Source: Puccinia triticina
Lineage: Eukaryota; Basidiomycota; Pucciniomycetes; Pucciniales; Pucciniaceae
Assembly (NCBI RefSeq): GCF_026914185.1
Contig: NC_070564.1
Location: forward strand, 868,001 to 932,000
Reading direction: 5' to 3'
Length of the DNA stretch: 64,000 nt
The number at the start of each line of letters is the position of its first letter. The stretch's first letter is position 1. Shown here one piece after another: positions 1-12,405 of the stretch. The notes under the pieces are model-generated. The model was not told where the DNA came from and did no database searches. It saw only the letters and a program-made list of their open reading frames with translations. A program made the position numbers and the translations under genes.

Positions 1-2368
1 CGTACGAAAAGTGGACGGCGGACGACCCCCGTCAAGGACTCCACCGTAGTCGATGTGCCGTCTGCTCCAAAAACCCCCAACCTAAATTATTCTTCAGAGA
101 AGCGTGAGTATTGCCTGAAATCCTCAAGCTTCAATTTCTCATGCTCCTTCATTTTTTCCTTAGGAACAGCTGAGACCAGCACCTCGGGTGGGATTCCATC
201 CCTCCATTTGACCAAAGAAGTAGAATCAATAGACCAAAAGAAACACACAAGACACAGATCCTCAAATCTTTTGATGGTCACCGACCACTTAACTTCAGCC
301 TTTAATTCAGCTTTGAAACACGGAATCAAGGACGTCAATGGTGGTGTCGTATCATCCACCCACTCTGCCAAAAAACTAGCCAAAAAACTGTTTGAAGGTC
401 TAGACGAAGACAGGGGAGGTGTGAGTTAGGGGAAGTAGCCGAAGAGCAGGTATAAGTGTGAGCTAAAATCCATTGATTTCTTTCTTTTTTTAAAAAATAA
501 AAATAGGTGATCACGCGGAACGAATTCGAGCCATACTTCAAAACCGCCAGTGATGCTGCAATGGCGTTTAAACTGTTTGATAAAGATGGAAATGGTGACA
601 TCGATCGCAAGGAAATGCGCAATGCCGTTGTCAGAATCTACAGAGAGAGGATGGCGTTGGCCATTGGCTTGAAGGTATGATGGACACTCAGCTTAATCTG
701 TAACCTTTTTAAGCATTTAAACATTTAGCTGAAAGATTTCCAACTTGATAGGATATGTCTTCGGCAGTTTCCAAATTGGACGCGTCAGTGAACTTCTCTA
801 TTCTTCAAAAAATGTGACTCGCCGATTGACGTACTACTTGGATTGGCATTGTTTATTTCAGGGTTTTAATCTCAGTAGCCGTTATGCTCACCGTTTTCAT
901 ATGGTTCTTTATATTCAATTCCAAAGGGACATCATCTCAGTTGGTACCGATGGCCACAATCATTCTGGGATTCTCCTTCAGTAAGCTGTACTCGTCAAGC
1001 AAACTTCCACACAAACCATCAACTAACCAATTTTAAATTTCATCGTAGTTTTTGGGAATGCAGCTAAAAATCTGTTTGAGGTGCATATGATTTCCGCCCT
1101 GACTTTCGGACCTGGCGCCTTGCACGAACTGATCAAAGAAAAAAAAACTCCTCAACATTTTCGCCAGAGTATGCTTTTTATCTTCAGCGTGCATCCATAT
1201 GACGTTGGAGATTTGGTTTCAATAGGTTCGCCGGGCCCGTAGACGGATGTTTAGAGGCATTTTGAACATAAAGGCTGCAGCATACCAACTGAACACCTTT
1301 CATATCTTTACCGCACGCAGATGACGTCCATATGTTTGTTACTGAGTTCGGGCTTTTCTCAACAACTTTTCAGCGAGTGGACGGCCAGGTTGTAGTAGCT
1401 CCTAATTCGCTTCTGATTAGCAAGAAGCATATCATCAATATTCGTCGAAGTGGCGCGATGTGGGAAACGGTTAGTCATGTTACAATGAAATAATTATTTG
1501 ATGTCATTTTCTCTAACTGTTCAGTGTTTCTGATTCTCCTCCGCCGCTTCTTTAATTTCAGACCGAAGTCATGGTAGGCTTTGATACCCCCTTAGAGGTG
1601 CTGCATGAATTTCGGGCAAGGTTGAGGCAATATGTCATTGATAATCCTCGGGAGTGGAAGGGAGGGTAAGACGTCATCTCCCTACTCGCCAGTCAGCGGG
1701 CGCAACCAGATAGTCAAATGAATATTTCTTAATTTGGATTGATTGTCATTTTTCACTAATAGACTGGATGTCAACATCGATTTTATCAACAACCAAAATT
1801 TAATCCAGTGAGTGACTTTTCATGCTGTTTAATTCGATAACTAGTCGTAAGGCTAAGATTTTCTTCCTTCCATTTTCAGATTGATCATTGCAATGGAGCA
1901 TAAATCAAATTGGCAAGATTGGGGCGCTCGATGGGATCGTCGTACATTGCTCATGAAGGTACCTTTGACCAAATTAAATATAATTCAAACTTCTGAAAGG
2001 TGCTGAAGGTGTCTTATTTATGTTCCATAGGAAATGAAGCGGATAATGGATAGCTTGAACATAACCTACAAGCTACCGCCACAAGTAAATAAGTTTCTCT
2101 GTAACACATTAGCCTGCTCACAGGAAATACAATTGACCCCTTCTCACGATGCCCCCAACAGCCTATATCACTTCTCCCGCAACGGCCTGGGCCTCGCGAA
2201 CTTTCCTCAAGGCGCGAAGAAAATTCCATTCATTCTCAACACCCCAAAGGTGGAGTTCCCCCACAGCGTTCTTCAACAAATCCAACGGCTACTCGCACAA
2301 TTAAACCCTCGCGCCCTTCCCAAAATGGGCGTCATTTCACCTCATTCAGATTTCCTTCGACCCTGTAG
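1..2368 (+). CDS. EF-hand MscS-type mechanosensitive ion channel, 3' part (copy A, cut by window edge)
   Basis: This is a membrane channel of the fungal Msy1/Msy2 type (MscS domain plus calcium-binding EF-hand), thought to release ions under membrane tension or osmotic shock. The gene enters the window in mid-exon. Thirteen exons join in frame: 1-103, 164-420, 507-674, 752-783, 862-980, 1049-1080, 1168-1225, 1321-1469, 1562-1665, 1763-1807, 1880-1958, 2031-2084 and 2162-2368, giving 468 codons plus TAG. All introns are GT-AG. The exon at 507 carries the EF-hand loop DKDGNGDIDRKE. The exon at 862 is a hydrophobic helix ending in the pore-side segment LVPMATIILGFSF, followed by GNAAKNLFE and the beta domain (HPYDVGDLV, FGLFSTTFQRVDGQ). 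Intron positions match copy B at 14824-18727 one for one, so the two are tandem duplicates now separated by about 12 kb of repeats. Whether the missing 5' part is intact cannot be seen. Confidence 0.88.
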
Positions 2369-4192
2369 CTTCTGACCTTGTCAATCGGCCCCGCAATTTC
2401 AAACTTCAATATTCCTATATACTACTCTATCTATAATCTCAGGCTTCAATGCTGTGTATTTTATTGTGAAGTCAACCAACTATGTAATAGGGGGGTTCAT
2501 GTTGGCAAAAATCCACTGCTGATTTTGTCTGCTCATGCAGCTTTCATTAAGGTTTATGCATGGTGATTTGCTTCCAAAGGGGAGCTGCCCACCAAAACCT
2601 TGTAGCTTTCTCAGGATAAGTGAAAGCTGCAGGTGATGGTTTTGATGACTGATTTCAAAAGCAGCCTTAAGTGTACCCCCTTAATGGGGGGTTCATGTTG
2701 CCCCAAAACTAGAGCCACGGGTACCCAGCTGGAAAGTGCCAGCTTTACCCAAAACAAAAGGATGGTTTGGTTGCTTATGCACACTGTGTGCATAAGCTTA
2801 TGAGGGGGTCCATGTAAGGCAGATTTCAAAAATTTTCAACAAACCTTGCTAAAAGATCAAGGACTGTGTTAGTTTGTATTTTTTGTGAACCACTCAAAAA
2901 ATTACCTGATTCTGTTATAAATGTTTCAGGGTCACTAGTAACCGTTAAAACACACAGATTTAAATCATCTTGTCTTTTCCTTGTGAAAGAAGTCCTTGAT
3001 CAACCCATTTTAGTTTCCCTTGAGAATAAAAGTATTCTACATTTTCAAGCCCGGGCAAGGTTTTTTTTTGCTGGCACTAATTATTGTTTTAATTGCCAAT
3101 TCCTATTTCAATCTGAACCCACAAACTCCTGCAAGAGCCAAAAAAAGCTCAACCACAAGACCACCGCGTGGGAAGGCTTTGGCCCCCACTGGAACCGCAA
3201 TGGGGAAACTCTCTGGAGGCTTTGAAAGGCCCTCTATTTATACCCTCCCTTCTCCCTCTTTGTAATGCAACACCTTTGTGTTTGTCCTTTTCTTTGTACA
3301 GTGGGTTATCCAAAGTTTTCACCTCCACAATTTTCAATGCAGAAGCTCAGGCCACAGACTTCAAGTCATGAGATTGGCTGCAGGGGTGGAAAAGAAGTTC
3401 CCAAGAATGAATGAAAAATATTTAATTTCTTGCAAATTTCTCAGAATGTTCATTACTGCTCAAACCAAGGAGGGAAAATTGGAGAGCAGTATGACATGCA
3501 ACAGGAATGATAAAAAATGAAAAACTTTGTGATGGCGCCATAGAACCTAGTCTTCTTTGGGAATATGTACTAGCCATTTGTGGGTGCCTACAGTTCAGGA
3601 TTCTGGCGGAGCTGATGGCGCCATAATAGCTAGGATTGCATCATCCAGGCAGATGAGCTGTTACATGTCTCATATTTATTCAAATGGGCCACAGTGCTTC
3701 CCAATTGGTCTGTATTGTGTATGCATTAGGTATTGAATTGTTTTAATGCGTCAGGAATATTCTGTTTACATCCATGTGACATCATTACATATGCACAGCT
3801 TATGTAATGTGTGTAGTGTTTCACCTGGAGGGGCAGACTTGATGCCATTACTTCCCTGGTTGGTGTGCTGTAATGTACAGGTAGCCCTTTTGGGGTTTCA
3901 TTCATGTTTAGAGCTCTGTGCCGTCTTTGGGCATAGTGCACAGCACACGGGTTTAGAGTTAACTCAACCTAAGTTGGGCTCTCTTCTAAACTAAACATAA
4001 CACTTCAGTTTCATGTTCATTGAAGTGTTATAAACATATTTACATATGTATACAAGCATACAAGTTGCTCAATTTGAGGGTACCTTGTAAATGCTAACTG
4101 GGTGATTACACAATGAAGCGGGAAGAATTAAGGGTACATGTAAGTGACGTACCCTATGTTAATTTAGGTGTAGATTAAGAATATAAAATAAT
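2369..4192. other. Gene-free repeat-derived stretch
   Basis: I see no gene here. It holds a TIR element at 2489-2681, a second fragment opening with a similar GGGGGGTTCATG end near 2686, and a segment around 3150-3330 with a TATA-like run (CTATTTATACC) that resembles LTR promoter DNA but has no recognisable partner. GATGGCGCCATA occurs twice (about 3530 and 3613). Confidence 0.4.
2489..2681. repeat. MITE with GGGGGTTCA termini, flanked by TAAT
   Basis: The left end AGGGGGGTTCATG and right end GTGTACCCCCT form short inverted termini, and further in both sides carry CTGCTGATTTT / GATTTCAAAAGCAG-type sequence. The element lies between two TAAT tetranucleotides, consistent with a short target duplication. 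A relative with the same termini lies at 42405-42650. Confidence 0.55.
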
Positions 4193-4345
4193 AGGGGGTT
4201 TTAAAGTAGACCCGCGTGTGCATGCAGGTTGCTTTGCAGAACCCAGTTTTGCGGGGAGACTGCAAGTCAACGTTCAACATTTGAGTTGAACGCCGGCTTG
4301 CCTTGCCTTGCAAGCTGCATGTGCGGGTCTACTTTGAAACCCCTT
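4193..4345. repeat. Short palindromic MITE
   Basis: About 150 bp with inverted ends of roughly 35 bp: GGGGGTTTTAAAGTAGACCC on the left and the complement of GGGTCTACTTTGAAACCCC on the right, continuing through a CATGCAG-like block. It has no coding content. Confidence 0.6.
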
Positions 4346-4426
4346 AATATTCAGACTTTTACTTATGTAAGAGACATTAATAGAGTCTCATTCATAGGTA
4401 ATGATTTTTTATGTTTGCTTTTGATA

Positions 4427-5110
4427 TTATGTCACGGTGGCTCTGACAAAAAGCCACCGTATTGTGGTGGCCAGATGGGTACAGGGCCTCAAGATCATCA
4501 AAATCTTCAAGTCAGCTTCAGCCTCAAGATCCCTCAAGATCCCTTCTCATACTTTCTCACTTCCTCAAGATTCTCAATCCCTCCCAGATCCTTTCTTTTC
4601 CTTTCTTGGTCCTAACACCTTAGTCATGTGGGTTTGCTGTGTTTCTTTGTTTTATTTTCTTTTTAGAATCTTTATTATTTGATTGTGTGTTTCCTTTCTT
4701 CTTTTTCTTATTGGTTTTTCTTTATCTTTGATTGTTGTGGTATTTTCTTCTGTTTCCTCTTTTACTGTTTGATGTTTGTAGTTAGGGATGTGATGACATG
4801 TCCTGTGACATGTCACTCCCCAGAGTCCAAGTTTGAGCTTGAACTTGGAGGATGGGATGGCATGGGACTTGCTCTGATCCACAAGAAATTCCATCAAACT
4901 TTTCTGATACGCTGGCAGCATCCCCAACATATTCCTGATACCTCATCATCATCTTTCTGATCCTCCTCAAACCAACCACCACGGACGGTATTCCATCCCC
5001 GTTGTCTCTCAAAAGTCCCCCCCAACGCTATCACTTTTTTTGATCCTCATCTCATTTCCCGGACCACCCACGAGAGCAGCTCAACAGCACCTATCCCCTC
5101 AATGCTCTGC
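4427..5110 (+). repeat. Diverged LTR-like block related to the LTR at 36691-37611
   Basis: It shares ordered blocks with the 5' LTR of the second gypsy element: a TATGTCA start, GTGGTGGCC, the run TTCTTGGTCCTAACAC, a GATGTGATGA...GACATGTCAC block and AGTCCAAGTT...GAACTTGGA. Spacing differs and it is clearly older. The internal region after it is not recognisable, so this is a solo or orphan LTR. The exact 3' end is uncertain. Confidence 0.5.
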
Positions 5111-7230
5111 CTACCGCCTGGCACAGTAGAAGTTCCACAGAGTGTCCTGTACTGATACTGTCCTTGGGTTCCATGAGTCTGGAGCCATGTACTCTTGCTC
5201 CTTTTTCTTGTTGCCACTTTTCAATTTGTATCTCATCCTCGGCTCCCATGGCCCCTCAACCAACTCAGTCCAACCTCAAAAAGGACAGTGATTCCTATGT
5301 GTGCAACATAACTAACCACCAATCACAGACCCAAGACCACTGGTCAAAAAAATCTTCCTCAGTAGTCATTGCACCAGGCATGGTGCCTACGCCAACTGAC
5401 TCTCATGTATCACTGACCCGGCCAGCTCATTTCAAAATGGTTTTAGACTCTTCACCTTCATCAATTTTGGAGGAATCAACCATCCAAGGAAAGAAGAAGA
5501 AAAAATCTAGAAAGAAATGCAAACACAAATCTTCCGCAAAGGAAAATTTGCCAGCTTTGGATCCTGAATCAAGTGCTATCCATTCTGCTAGCTGGGCACC
5601 CCTATAATAAGTAGCAGGCGGTTTAGCCATCTGATTTGTCACGGTCCTGAAAGGGACATGAAATGTTTATCTAGCCTTAGGGTTTCCTTGAGTAAACCCA
5701 GGAACTATTGCGGTAGTTCCTCAAGTTTACCCGGTATGCGCTAAGGGGAGTTAGCTTATTTTCCCTTTCTGCTCCTCTCCCTGTCCCAAAGACTCTGCAG
5801 TTTTTTATTTTCCTTTAAACAGTGAGAGGAGAGTAGGTTAGTTCTGTTTCTCTCTCCTGTAGGCTTAACTCAAAGAGGTTTCTTGTCTTCTGCTTCTGCA
5901 GAAAACATCCTCAAGGTTGGAGCACGCCGGGCGGGCGGGACCCACAACTGGGCAGGTAGGTGGGGCAAAAATTTCCAGTTGTCAGGGGCTTTGCGCTGTG
6001 AGTTTGTTGGTGTGCCGGGTGGACTTCTGCCGGATGAACTCCGTGGATGTCTAGCTCCCCGGCCGGGACTGAACTCTAGCGCTAGCTGCCCTGTGGGCGA
6101 GGGGGCCGTAGCCGCATCACTATACGTGTCCCTTGCTACACCTGCCTCATCTCTCTGCACTCCCGCGCTGTGCTCTGGCTGGGCAGGGTGGAGAGTCGTT
6201 TGGCGCGCCCCTCATGGACTCAGCCCCCATCCACTGCGCTCCTGTAAGCACCCAAGACTTCCAAACAAGTGGGAAGATAAAAACTAAGAAAATGGGAAGT
6301 ACCACCAGAAAGGTTTCAGAATTTTTATCTGCTCACTTTTGCATGTTTAGCCAAGCTCAAGATGCTTGTCAGGCACGGTGATGCCAAGAGTACTTGTACT
6401 CCTCAAGCTACACCGGTGACTGTGCACGGTGCGGTGGAGCGCGCAGCAAATACGCGGTAAAAATACGAAATAACTGATAGCAGTTATTTCTAATAAACCC
6501 AAAAGGGGGTTTAACGGAGGGGCCAGGAGCGCCTGGGGTGTTTAAGTTCCCTCCAAAGAATCTTACAGGGCCTGCGCACAAGATGCGCAGGGGTGTTTTA
6601 AGACCTGTGACGTCTGGGGCCCAGTTAAGGGGGTGGTTCAAATGTACTGAACGTTCCCAGGAGTAGTTTTGGGATAAAGATCCTGGTATGAAAAAGGAAT
6701 AGCTGACTTACTCGTAAAGAGAGTCCGCGACAAAACAAACAACAAATGACTCAGAGAAACCAAAGTCAAAGAACGGGCAGGCTGGCGGACAGGTCGGGTA
6801 GACAAGGGCAAGGCTGACTGTGCTGCAAAGTGGTTGGTATGAATCTGGGGAGGCTTTTACTCGCTCAAAAGCCTCCCTTTATATATTCTTGCCGCGACCG
6901 GTAGGGTTGCTTTTTGTTTTGCAAATTCCTCGCGGCTTCTCGGCCGCGGGAAAGACTATTTCTGACAGGAGTGATCAAGAGTTCTGTTACTCGCATCACT
7001 CCTGTTTATTTTGTTCAATTACAAGTGGAACTCTTCCTCGGTCCGAGGAAGAGTTCTACTCTTTGTGTCGTTTTTTTTGGTTGTCCATCTTCGGCCGGGG
7101 GAGAAGCAGTAGTTTACTTCTTTACTACTCTCCTCCGGCCGTTTCCAATAGAACGTTCTATGGTAGTTTTGTTTAGTTCAAGAATAGCAAACCCGTTCTC
7201 TTGGCCTGAGAACGGGTTTTTGAACATAGC
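5111..7230. other. Gene-poor repeat stretch
   Basis: Several ORFs are open here but none has a recognisable domain. The longest (5164-5607) is a low-complexity serine/lysine reading frame. 6400-7230 has the texture of retroelement LTR or leader DNA: a TTTATATATTC box near 6880 and short inverted blocks such as GAGGAAGAGTTC, but no paired LTR in this window. I find nothing better to call. Confidence 0.3.
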
Positions 7231-7460
7231 TACACGGCGGGGGTACTTCCTGCCCCGCCCGTTTGTGGAACCAACGAGAGGAGGGTAATCCGTGGAACCG
7301 ACAAGGATTGGCTCGGTAACCCCTTGGTAAGCTTGTCGGTTCCACGAAACAGGTTTTTTCCACGTGGAACCAATGGGCTTCACACTTTTCCCTGTCGGTT
7401 CCACGATGTGCCTTCCTGGCACGCGTGGAGACCACGTCAGCTTGTTGCTCACGTTGGTTC
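7231..7460 (-). repeat. Repeat A, uninterrupted copy (empty site for two insertions)
   Basis: A 230-bp repeat with many CGTGGAACC / GGTTCCACG motifs in both orientations. Read on the minus strand it matches 55169-56488 once two insertions there are removed. Because this copy lacks them, it shows the original sequence at both insertion points. Confidence 0.85.
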
Positions 7461-8919
7461 AATAATTTGATTCACATGTAACTAGCACGGTATAAGTAGA
7501 CTATGTACATGTGGTCAATCTGTGGTTTAGAGAAAAATGAGGTTATGAATAAAGAACATCACCATAATGAATAAACATCACACAAGAAGACAGGTTACAC
7601 TCGGAGAGTTGATAAGCCAATAATGTCAGGGTTCATGACAACAAGACGTCGGTCAGACATACATATCTGAGATGCAAACAGGCTATAATGACAAGTTCAA
7701 CAAGAGGGAGAAAAGGTAAGGTAAAGAGGGAACTGGGAATTTGGGATGAGTAAGAGATGAAATTTCAACATGCTTGAACTCATCCACAACTGTTCTGAAA
7801 ATGATTGTGGATTCATCCATAAATCATCAAGAAGTCATGCAGAACTCAATCAGAACACAGTTGAAACAACAGTGGGCCGTTACAGTTAGCCTTAACTGTA
7901 AAGTATCATAAAGTATCAAAAAACAAGTTACAATACAGAAAATTAAAATTATTGAGTGTATAAAATCCAAGTTTCTTAAATCCACACAAACGTGGAAACC
8001 TAGATCTAAGTTTTGGCGTATTTGTAATTTAAAAAGAACACAACAGAAGAGCACACAATTTGGACAATACACACAGCAGTTGAAAGTATCCCCAAAGACC
8101 CAAAGGCCCTATGGATGACCCTCCAGCTGTGCCAGAGCAACAAGCAAAAAAGGGCCGGTTGTGAAAGACTCTGTGAAAGAGCTGTCAAGGAGGGGCCTAA
8201 TCAAGCAACTAGGGGGCTTCCAGGGAGGGGGCGGACGAAACCGGATCCCCTGGGGGGACATCCACTTTGAAGAAGCCCTCCTTAAGTAACCATCATCCCC
8301 CCTCATTCGCCCGCTCACTGCCTCCGCACCACCGCCACGCTCACTCATCCTCAGCCAAGCCACGCGGCGTCAACAACTACCCTTCCAGGCCGCGCTACTG
8401 GCTGTCAGGAACTAGCTGTATCACCATATGAACTGCCACCCCATGTACAACAAGGTTTACTGTTTCAATTCAATTCCAAAGCAATTCACTGCCCAAACTG
8501 ACCTCCGATTGATATTTGTTGATTTGGTTCAATGCTCTCGTCAGTCCTGTTGGTTGGACCAGCTCGAAGTAGCAACCTCTTACATGACCTCAACAGATGC
8601 TCCTTGTATCGGATTTGCTCAAGTTTTAGCGAAGGAATTGGATGTAACTCTTAAAACCTGGCTGATGTCGTCAAGGTCAGGAGCTTAGTCTAGCACAGTT
8701 TTGTTCCAGTCAGCTAATTTCATGATTGTCCAATCCGTATCCCCGCAAGCCTCGATGACTGCAGTTTTTGACATCAACAGTTTGATTGGCCGTGATGGCA
8801 CACCTGTGACTGCGATGGAGGCTGCTCTCCTGGTGCAGGACCTCAACTACGTGCAAGTCCGAAACACATCCCATCTGCAGGGCCTCAGCTGCTTTCTTTG
8901 ACCCCGTCTTTGTAACAAA

Positions 8920-9430
8920 CAATGCAAACTCTCGCACTCTTGCAGACCGGGCTCGGCCAGCTAAGGCAGGAGATATGGTCACTCGTCGGCTCGGACCTCC
9001 AACAGCTCAACTCAATCGCGACCGACTTCCTCGCCTCGCTTCAGCAGGGCAAGCATCTCCGGCCCCTCGTCGTCCTCTCCATCGCCCAGGCGTCCGCCCC
9101 CTCTGCCAGCCGCTGCCGCCCGTCTCCCGTCGCCGCCAGTCAGCCTTAACAAGCCAATCTCTCCTAGCCACGTCCTCAACAACACCAGACCCACACAGCC
9201 ACAACCATCATTATCGTCATCGCTTCCCAGAGCTGGCCGATACTACCCACCCAACGCCGGCTCGCCCAGATCGCCGAGCTCATCCCGATCTCCCTGCTCT
9301 GGGTCGACGTCATCAACCAGGCCGAGAGCCGCAGGGGAGACCCCCTCCGTCCCGCGCAAGTCGGGCAGCAAGCTCACCGTTCACCAGCAACTTCGTACTC
9401 GCAAGAGCCCCGCGCTCCCTCTCGAGATGA
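8920..9430 (+). pseudogene. Polyprenyl-diphosphate synthase (COQ1-like) fragment inside the Helitron
   Basis: COQ1-type enzymes build the isoprenoid tail of ubiquinone in mitochondria. Three family blocks appear in the right order but in different frames. At 8922 onward comes a helix ending QGKHLRPLVVLSIAQA, matching the family's GK-LRP-VL signature. At 9240-9340 comes ILPTQRRLAQIAELI followed by a degraded LLWVDVIN-QAESRRG, where family members have LLHDDVID--RRG, so the first aspartate-rich motif is damaged. At 9390-9429 comes SNFVLARAPRSLSR, matching the GNFVLARAS helix. A linker SPSHVLNNTRPT fits the basidiomycete N-terminal region. Frameshifts and the lost Asp residues rule out enzyme activity. 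Only the N-terminal third is present. Its position inside a Helitron suggests transposon capture of a host gene. Confidence 0.7.
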
Positions 9431-10774
9431 ACTGGGCCCATAGAAAACCCAATGAGACGACGAATGAGATCTTATGACTTCATCAAAATCCTCCTCAGTC
9501 TGCATCTCTTGATCCTCCTCCTTCAAAACCTCAAGTCAATAATCCAGCTAAACGAGCGACAAAAGGAACCAAACAACCACTCCAAATCCAAGGAAATGTT
9601 CCAGTGCGCTCAAGATCTCTTGAGGGTTTGCCAAGAGTTGTTCAAGAGTAAATTTGAAGGGTGAGATATCATGTTAAGGCTAATCAGTTCTGCAAGAAGA
9701 GAACTCTTGAAGCTGATGCACTAGCGTACATTGCTTCAGGTTGATCACTGGTTCAGAATATGAACCCAACTCAATTATTCCAAACCTGCTGGATAGTTTG
9801 CTGGCCTTGTTGACCATTGTAATGTGCATCTGCCACTTAGAGCCCCTATTGGAATTACAAACCTTACTCAAATAATCATCAGTACCCTTGACATCCTCAT
9901 CCTCATCACTGGTTCAACAAAATGAGCTGACCAGAAAGATCAAGCAGTCCAAGACCAACTTTATCCAAATCACTATCTTTGAGCTGTGGCTAACAGTCTA
10001 TGAGGTTCTGGTTGCACTCACCCCAAAAGGAATGCTGCCCATCATGGAGGTTTCACATTTGGAGCTACCAATATGATCAGTTCTCTATTGATCTTATCAT
10101 GACTCACTCTTTTTTTCATATCCACATATCTTCCATCTTTTCTTAATCTGCAATTTCATCTGGGACTTTTATTGAGGTTGGTGTTCACTGTTGCTTGTGA
10201 TCTGGTGCTGTCATTCATCAATCTGCAGTCATCTAAGGACTGTACCACCCTGTCAAGTAAGTTTTTTTTTTTTTTTGGGGGGGGGGGGGGGGTTTAGGTA
10301 GGCTGCACACACTGCATGCAAAAAGAATTCATGTATGTAGGACAGGTTACACCTGCCTGTAATAACATAGAGGACCTTTAATTTCACAGGTCTCCTTGTC
10401 ATGCAGACAACATGTAAGCACAATGGGGTATATGTCACTTATGCAGTGACTGTGCAGAGGGGTTCACAGAGCTTTAACTCTCATGATAGCTATGCAAAAA
10501 CCTGTCATGCAATCCTGACAGTTCATGACATGCCCATATCTGACATGATTTGCAACATGACCACACAACCTGTTGCAAATGAACTGTTTTTGGACACAGT
10601 GACATGGGACAAGTATAATAATTTAATCAGGAAGACACTGACACACAACAAACCAAGTAGTTATTGATTGTTTTTTTCTTTTTTTTTCTTTGGGGGGGGG
10701 TTTAACACGATTAACAGTTGAAATGTGCTATGCGCATGACATGCATTTACATGAGATTATGCAATATTGTACTT

Positions 10775-10890
10775 ATGCAATATGCAGCTTTGGGGTATAA
10801 CCCTACTTTGGAATATTCAAAATCCACTTCTGCCATATGCAGCTTTGGGGTATAACCCTACTTTGGAATATGCAAAATCCACTTATGCAA
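10775..10890. repeat. Imperfect tandem duplication, about 65-bp unit
   Basis: Two copies of a unit containing ATGCAGCTTTGGGGTATAAC and CCTACTTTGGAATAT, followed by CAAAATCCACTT. It lies within Helitron copy 1. Confidence 0.7.
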
Positions 10891-11530
10891 TATGCATTCT
10901 CACTGTATAGACTAGCTCAGGAATGATTGAATTCAGGGTCTCCTATTCTCCCACTGTGGATTAAGGAGGTGTGTTGAGGGGGCTTTCTGGGAGGTTGTAC
11001 ATGGGACATGTAAATAATTTATCCAGGAATACACTGGTACATAATTGCTTAACAAAACAAGTAGCTCTCAACAATCACTGTAGCCATATTTCATAGAGTG
11101 CACAAAATCAAAACCTAATTAGCAATAAAAAAACACTTTGGCTATTTCATTTTCTGGTTGCAACTGAACCTCACCCCAACTGCAACACCCACTCTCCTTG
11201 CCTTGCTGGGGTCAAACCTCATCCCTTGCAACTGGGTCCATTGGGGGGGAGGGGGAGGGGGGGGGGGGGGTGGGGGGGCGGAGGAGGTGGCACTTTGGGA
11301 GTAACCACAGATAACCCTGAAGTTGGGAGCACCAGGTATTGAGGATGAGGGGGGTAGGCTTGGCCATAGTTTTATGATTTTGCAGTGCGGTAGATCATAA
11401 TGGAGGCCTTACAATCACTGGATGGCAAGCATGGTTCAACAGGGTGCAGGCGGGGCCATTCTGCAGAAAAAGGGGGATAGGGGGGTGGGGATCTTAGATC
11501 CTGCAGCGGCGTAGCCGCTTTGGCCTCTAG

Positions 11531-12405
11531 TAAGTTAACTATAACACCCACGGGTGCAAAAATACGCAAAAATACCCCACATAACAGCAAATATTGGCCA
11601 TTTTTCACAGATACAGCCAAAAATGTATCATAATTTATTGTAAAGTTTTGAAAATTCAACATTTTGTTGATAAAATTAACACCTTTTTCTTAAAAATAAC
11701 AGTCAATGTGTTACACGTTTAGGCCTAAATATTGTAACGTAACGCATTGGCCCACCGTTAGTTGAAACCACTAAGACACAATGGCTACAATTGCATCATA
11801 ACTCAATTTGACCTGTTTGTTGATTGGGATGATTTTTTGGGGTTCAATTCATATTATTCACATGCTTGTGAATGTGTTCATTGTTTTCACTTTGCTAATT
11901 TTTCCCTCATATGCGTGCATAAAAGGTTCTTACAAATTGCAGGCTGGGCCTCTTTCAGATCAACAACCCGTACACACTGTTAAGAATGATGTGAAAGGCC
12001 CGCCTGAATTGTCATATTCAAAAAAGGTTGAAAATAGGGTGAAAGTACGTTTCAAGTCAAGCTTGGAGGTTTTTGGTACCAGATTTCAGCTAAACAACTT
12101 GGCTTCTTGACACATATGCTTGTGAGTTGTTTTTATGGTTTTTTGTTTTCCAATGTCTCCATGCACATGCATGTGAGCTGTTTCCATTTTGACAATGTCA
12201 CCTTTGTTTACGCGCGTACATTGGGGTGACAGATCACCAGAGTGGACTTTCACAGCTCCATGACAAGTAAAAACTGGTCAGAAAGCCATTAAAGCCCCAG
12301 CTAGTCACTGTTGTGTGAAACCCCTTGCACATAGAGAAATCAATCAACATGAATTCACCAGCAATGATTGATAATTAGGAATTGAGTAAATATCATTTCA
12401 TTCAT
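11531..12405. other. Gene-free stretch
   Basis: AT-rich DNA without a supported gene. At 11735-11760 is a single end (GGCCCACCGTTAG) resembling the TIR family at 61404-61734, with no partner found. Confidence 0.3.

Larger units (their letters stand above)
7966..11530 (+). mobile_element. Non-autonomous Helitron, copy 1
   Basis: It begins with TC (TCCAAGTTTCTTAAATCC) directly after an A and ends with CTAG followed by T. Twelve bases before the end is a GC hairpin, GCGGC-GTA-GCCGC. These are the hallmarks of Helitrons: 5' TC, 3' hairpin plus CTRR, insertion between A and T, no target duplication. The first ~300 bp and last ~30 bp match the element at 50251-53345, while the interior differs. 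No Rep/helicase gene is present, so it needs an autonomous partner. The interior contains a decayed polyprenyl-synthase fragment, an internal tandem duplication and long G runs. Confidence 0.8.

Noticed and set aside
5164..5607. 147-codon ORF, possible host gene
   Set aside because: Low-complexity Ser/Lys composition, no recognisable domain, no splice or signal features, in repeat DNA.
8975..9430. 151-codon Pro/Arg-rich ORF as a protein
   Set aside because: It is an out-of-frame reading of the COQ1-like fragment. The real blocks lie in other frames.
10261..10294. T-run followed by G-run as a functional signal
   Set aside because: Simple homopolymers, probably slippage or assembly-prone sequence. 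No structural context.
11735..11760. Another complete TAGCGTAGC element
   Set aside because: Only one end is recognisable. No partner TIR within several hundred bases.
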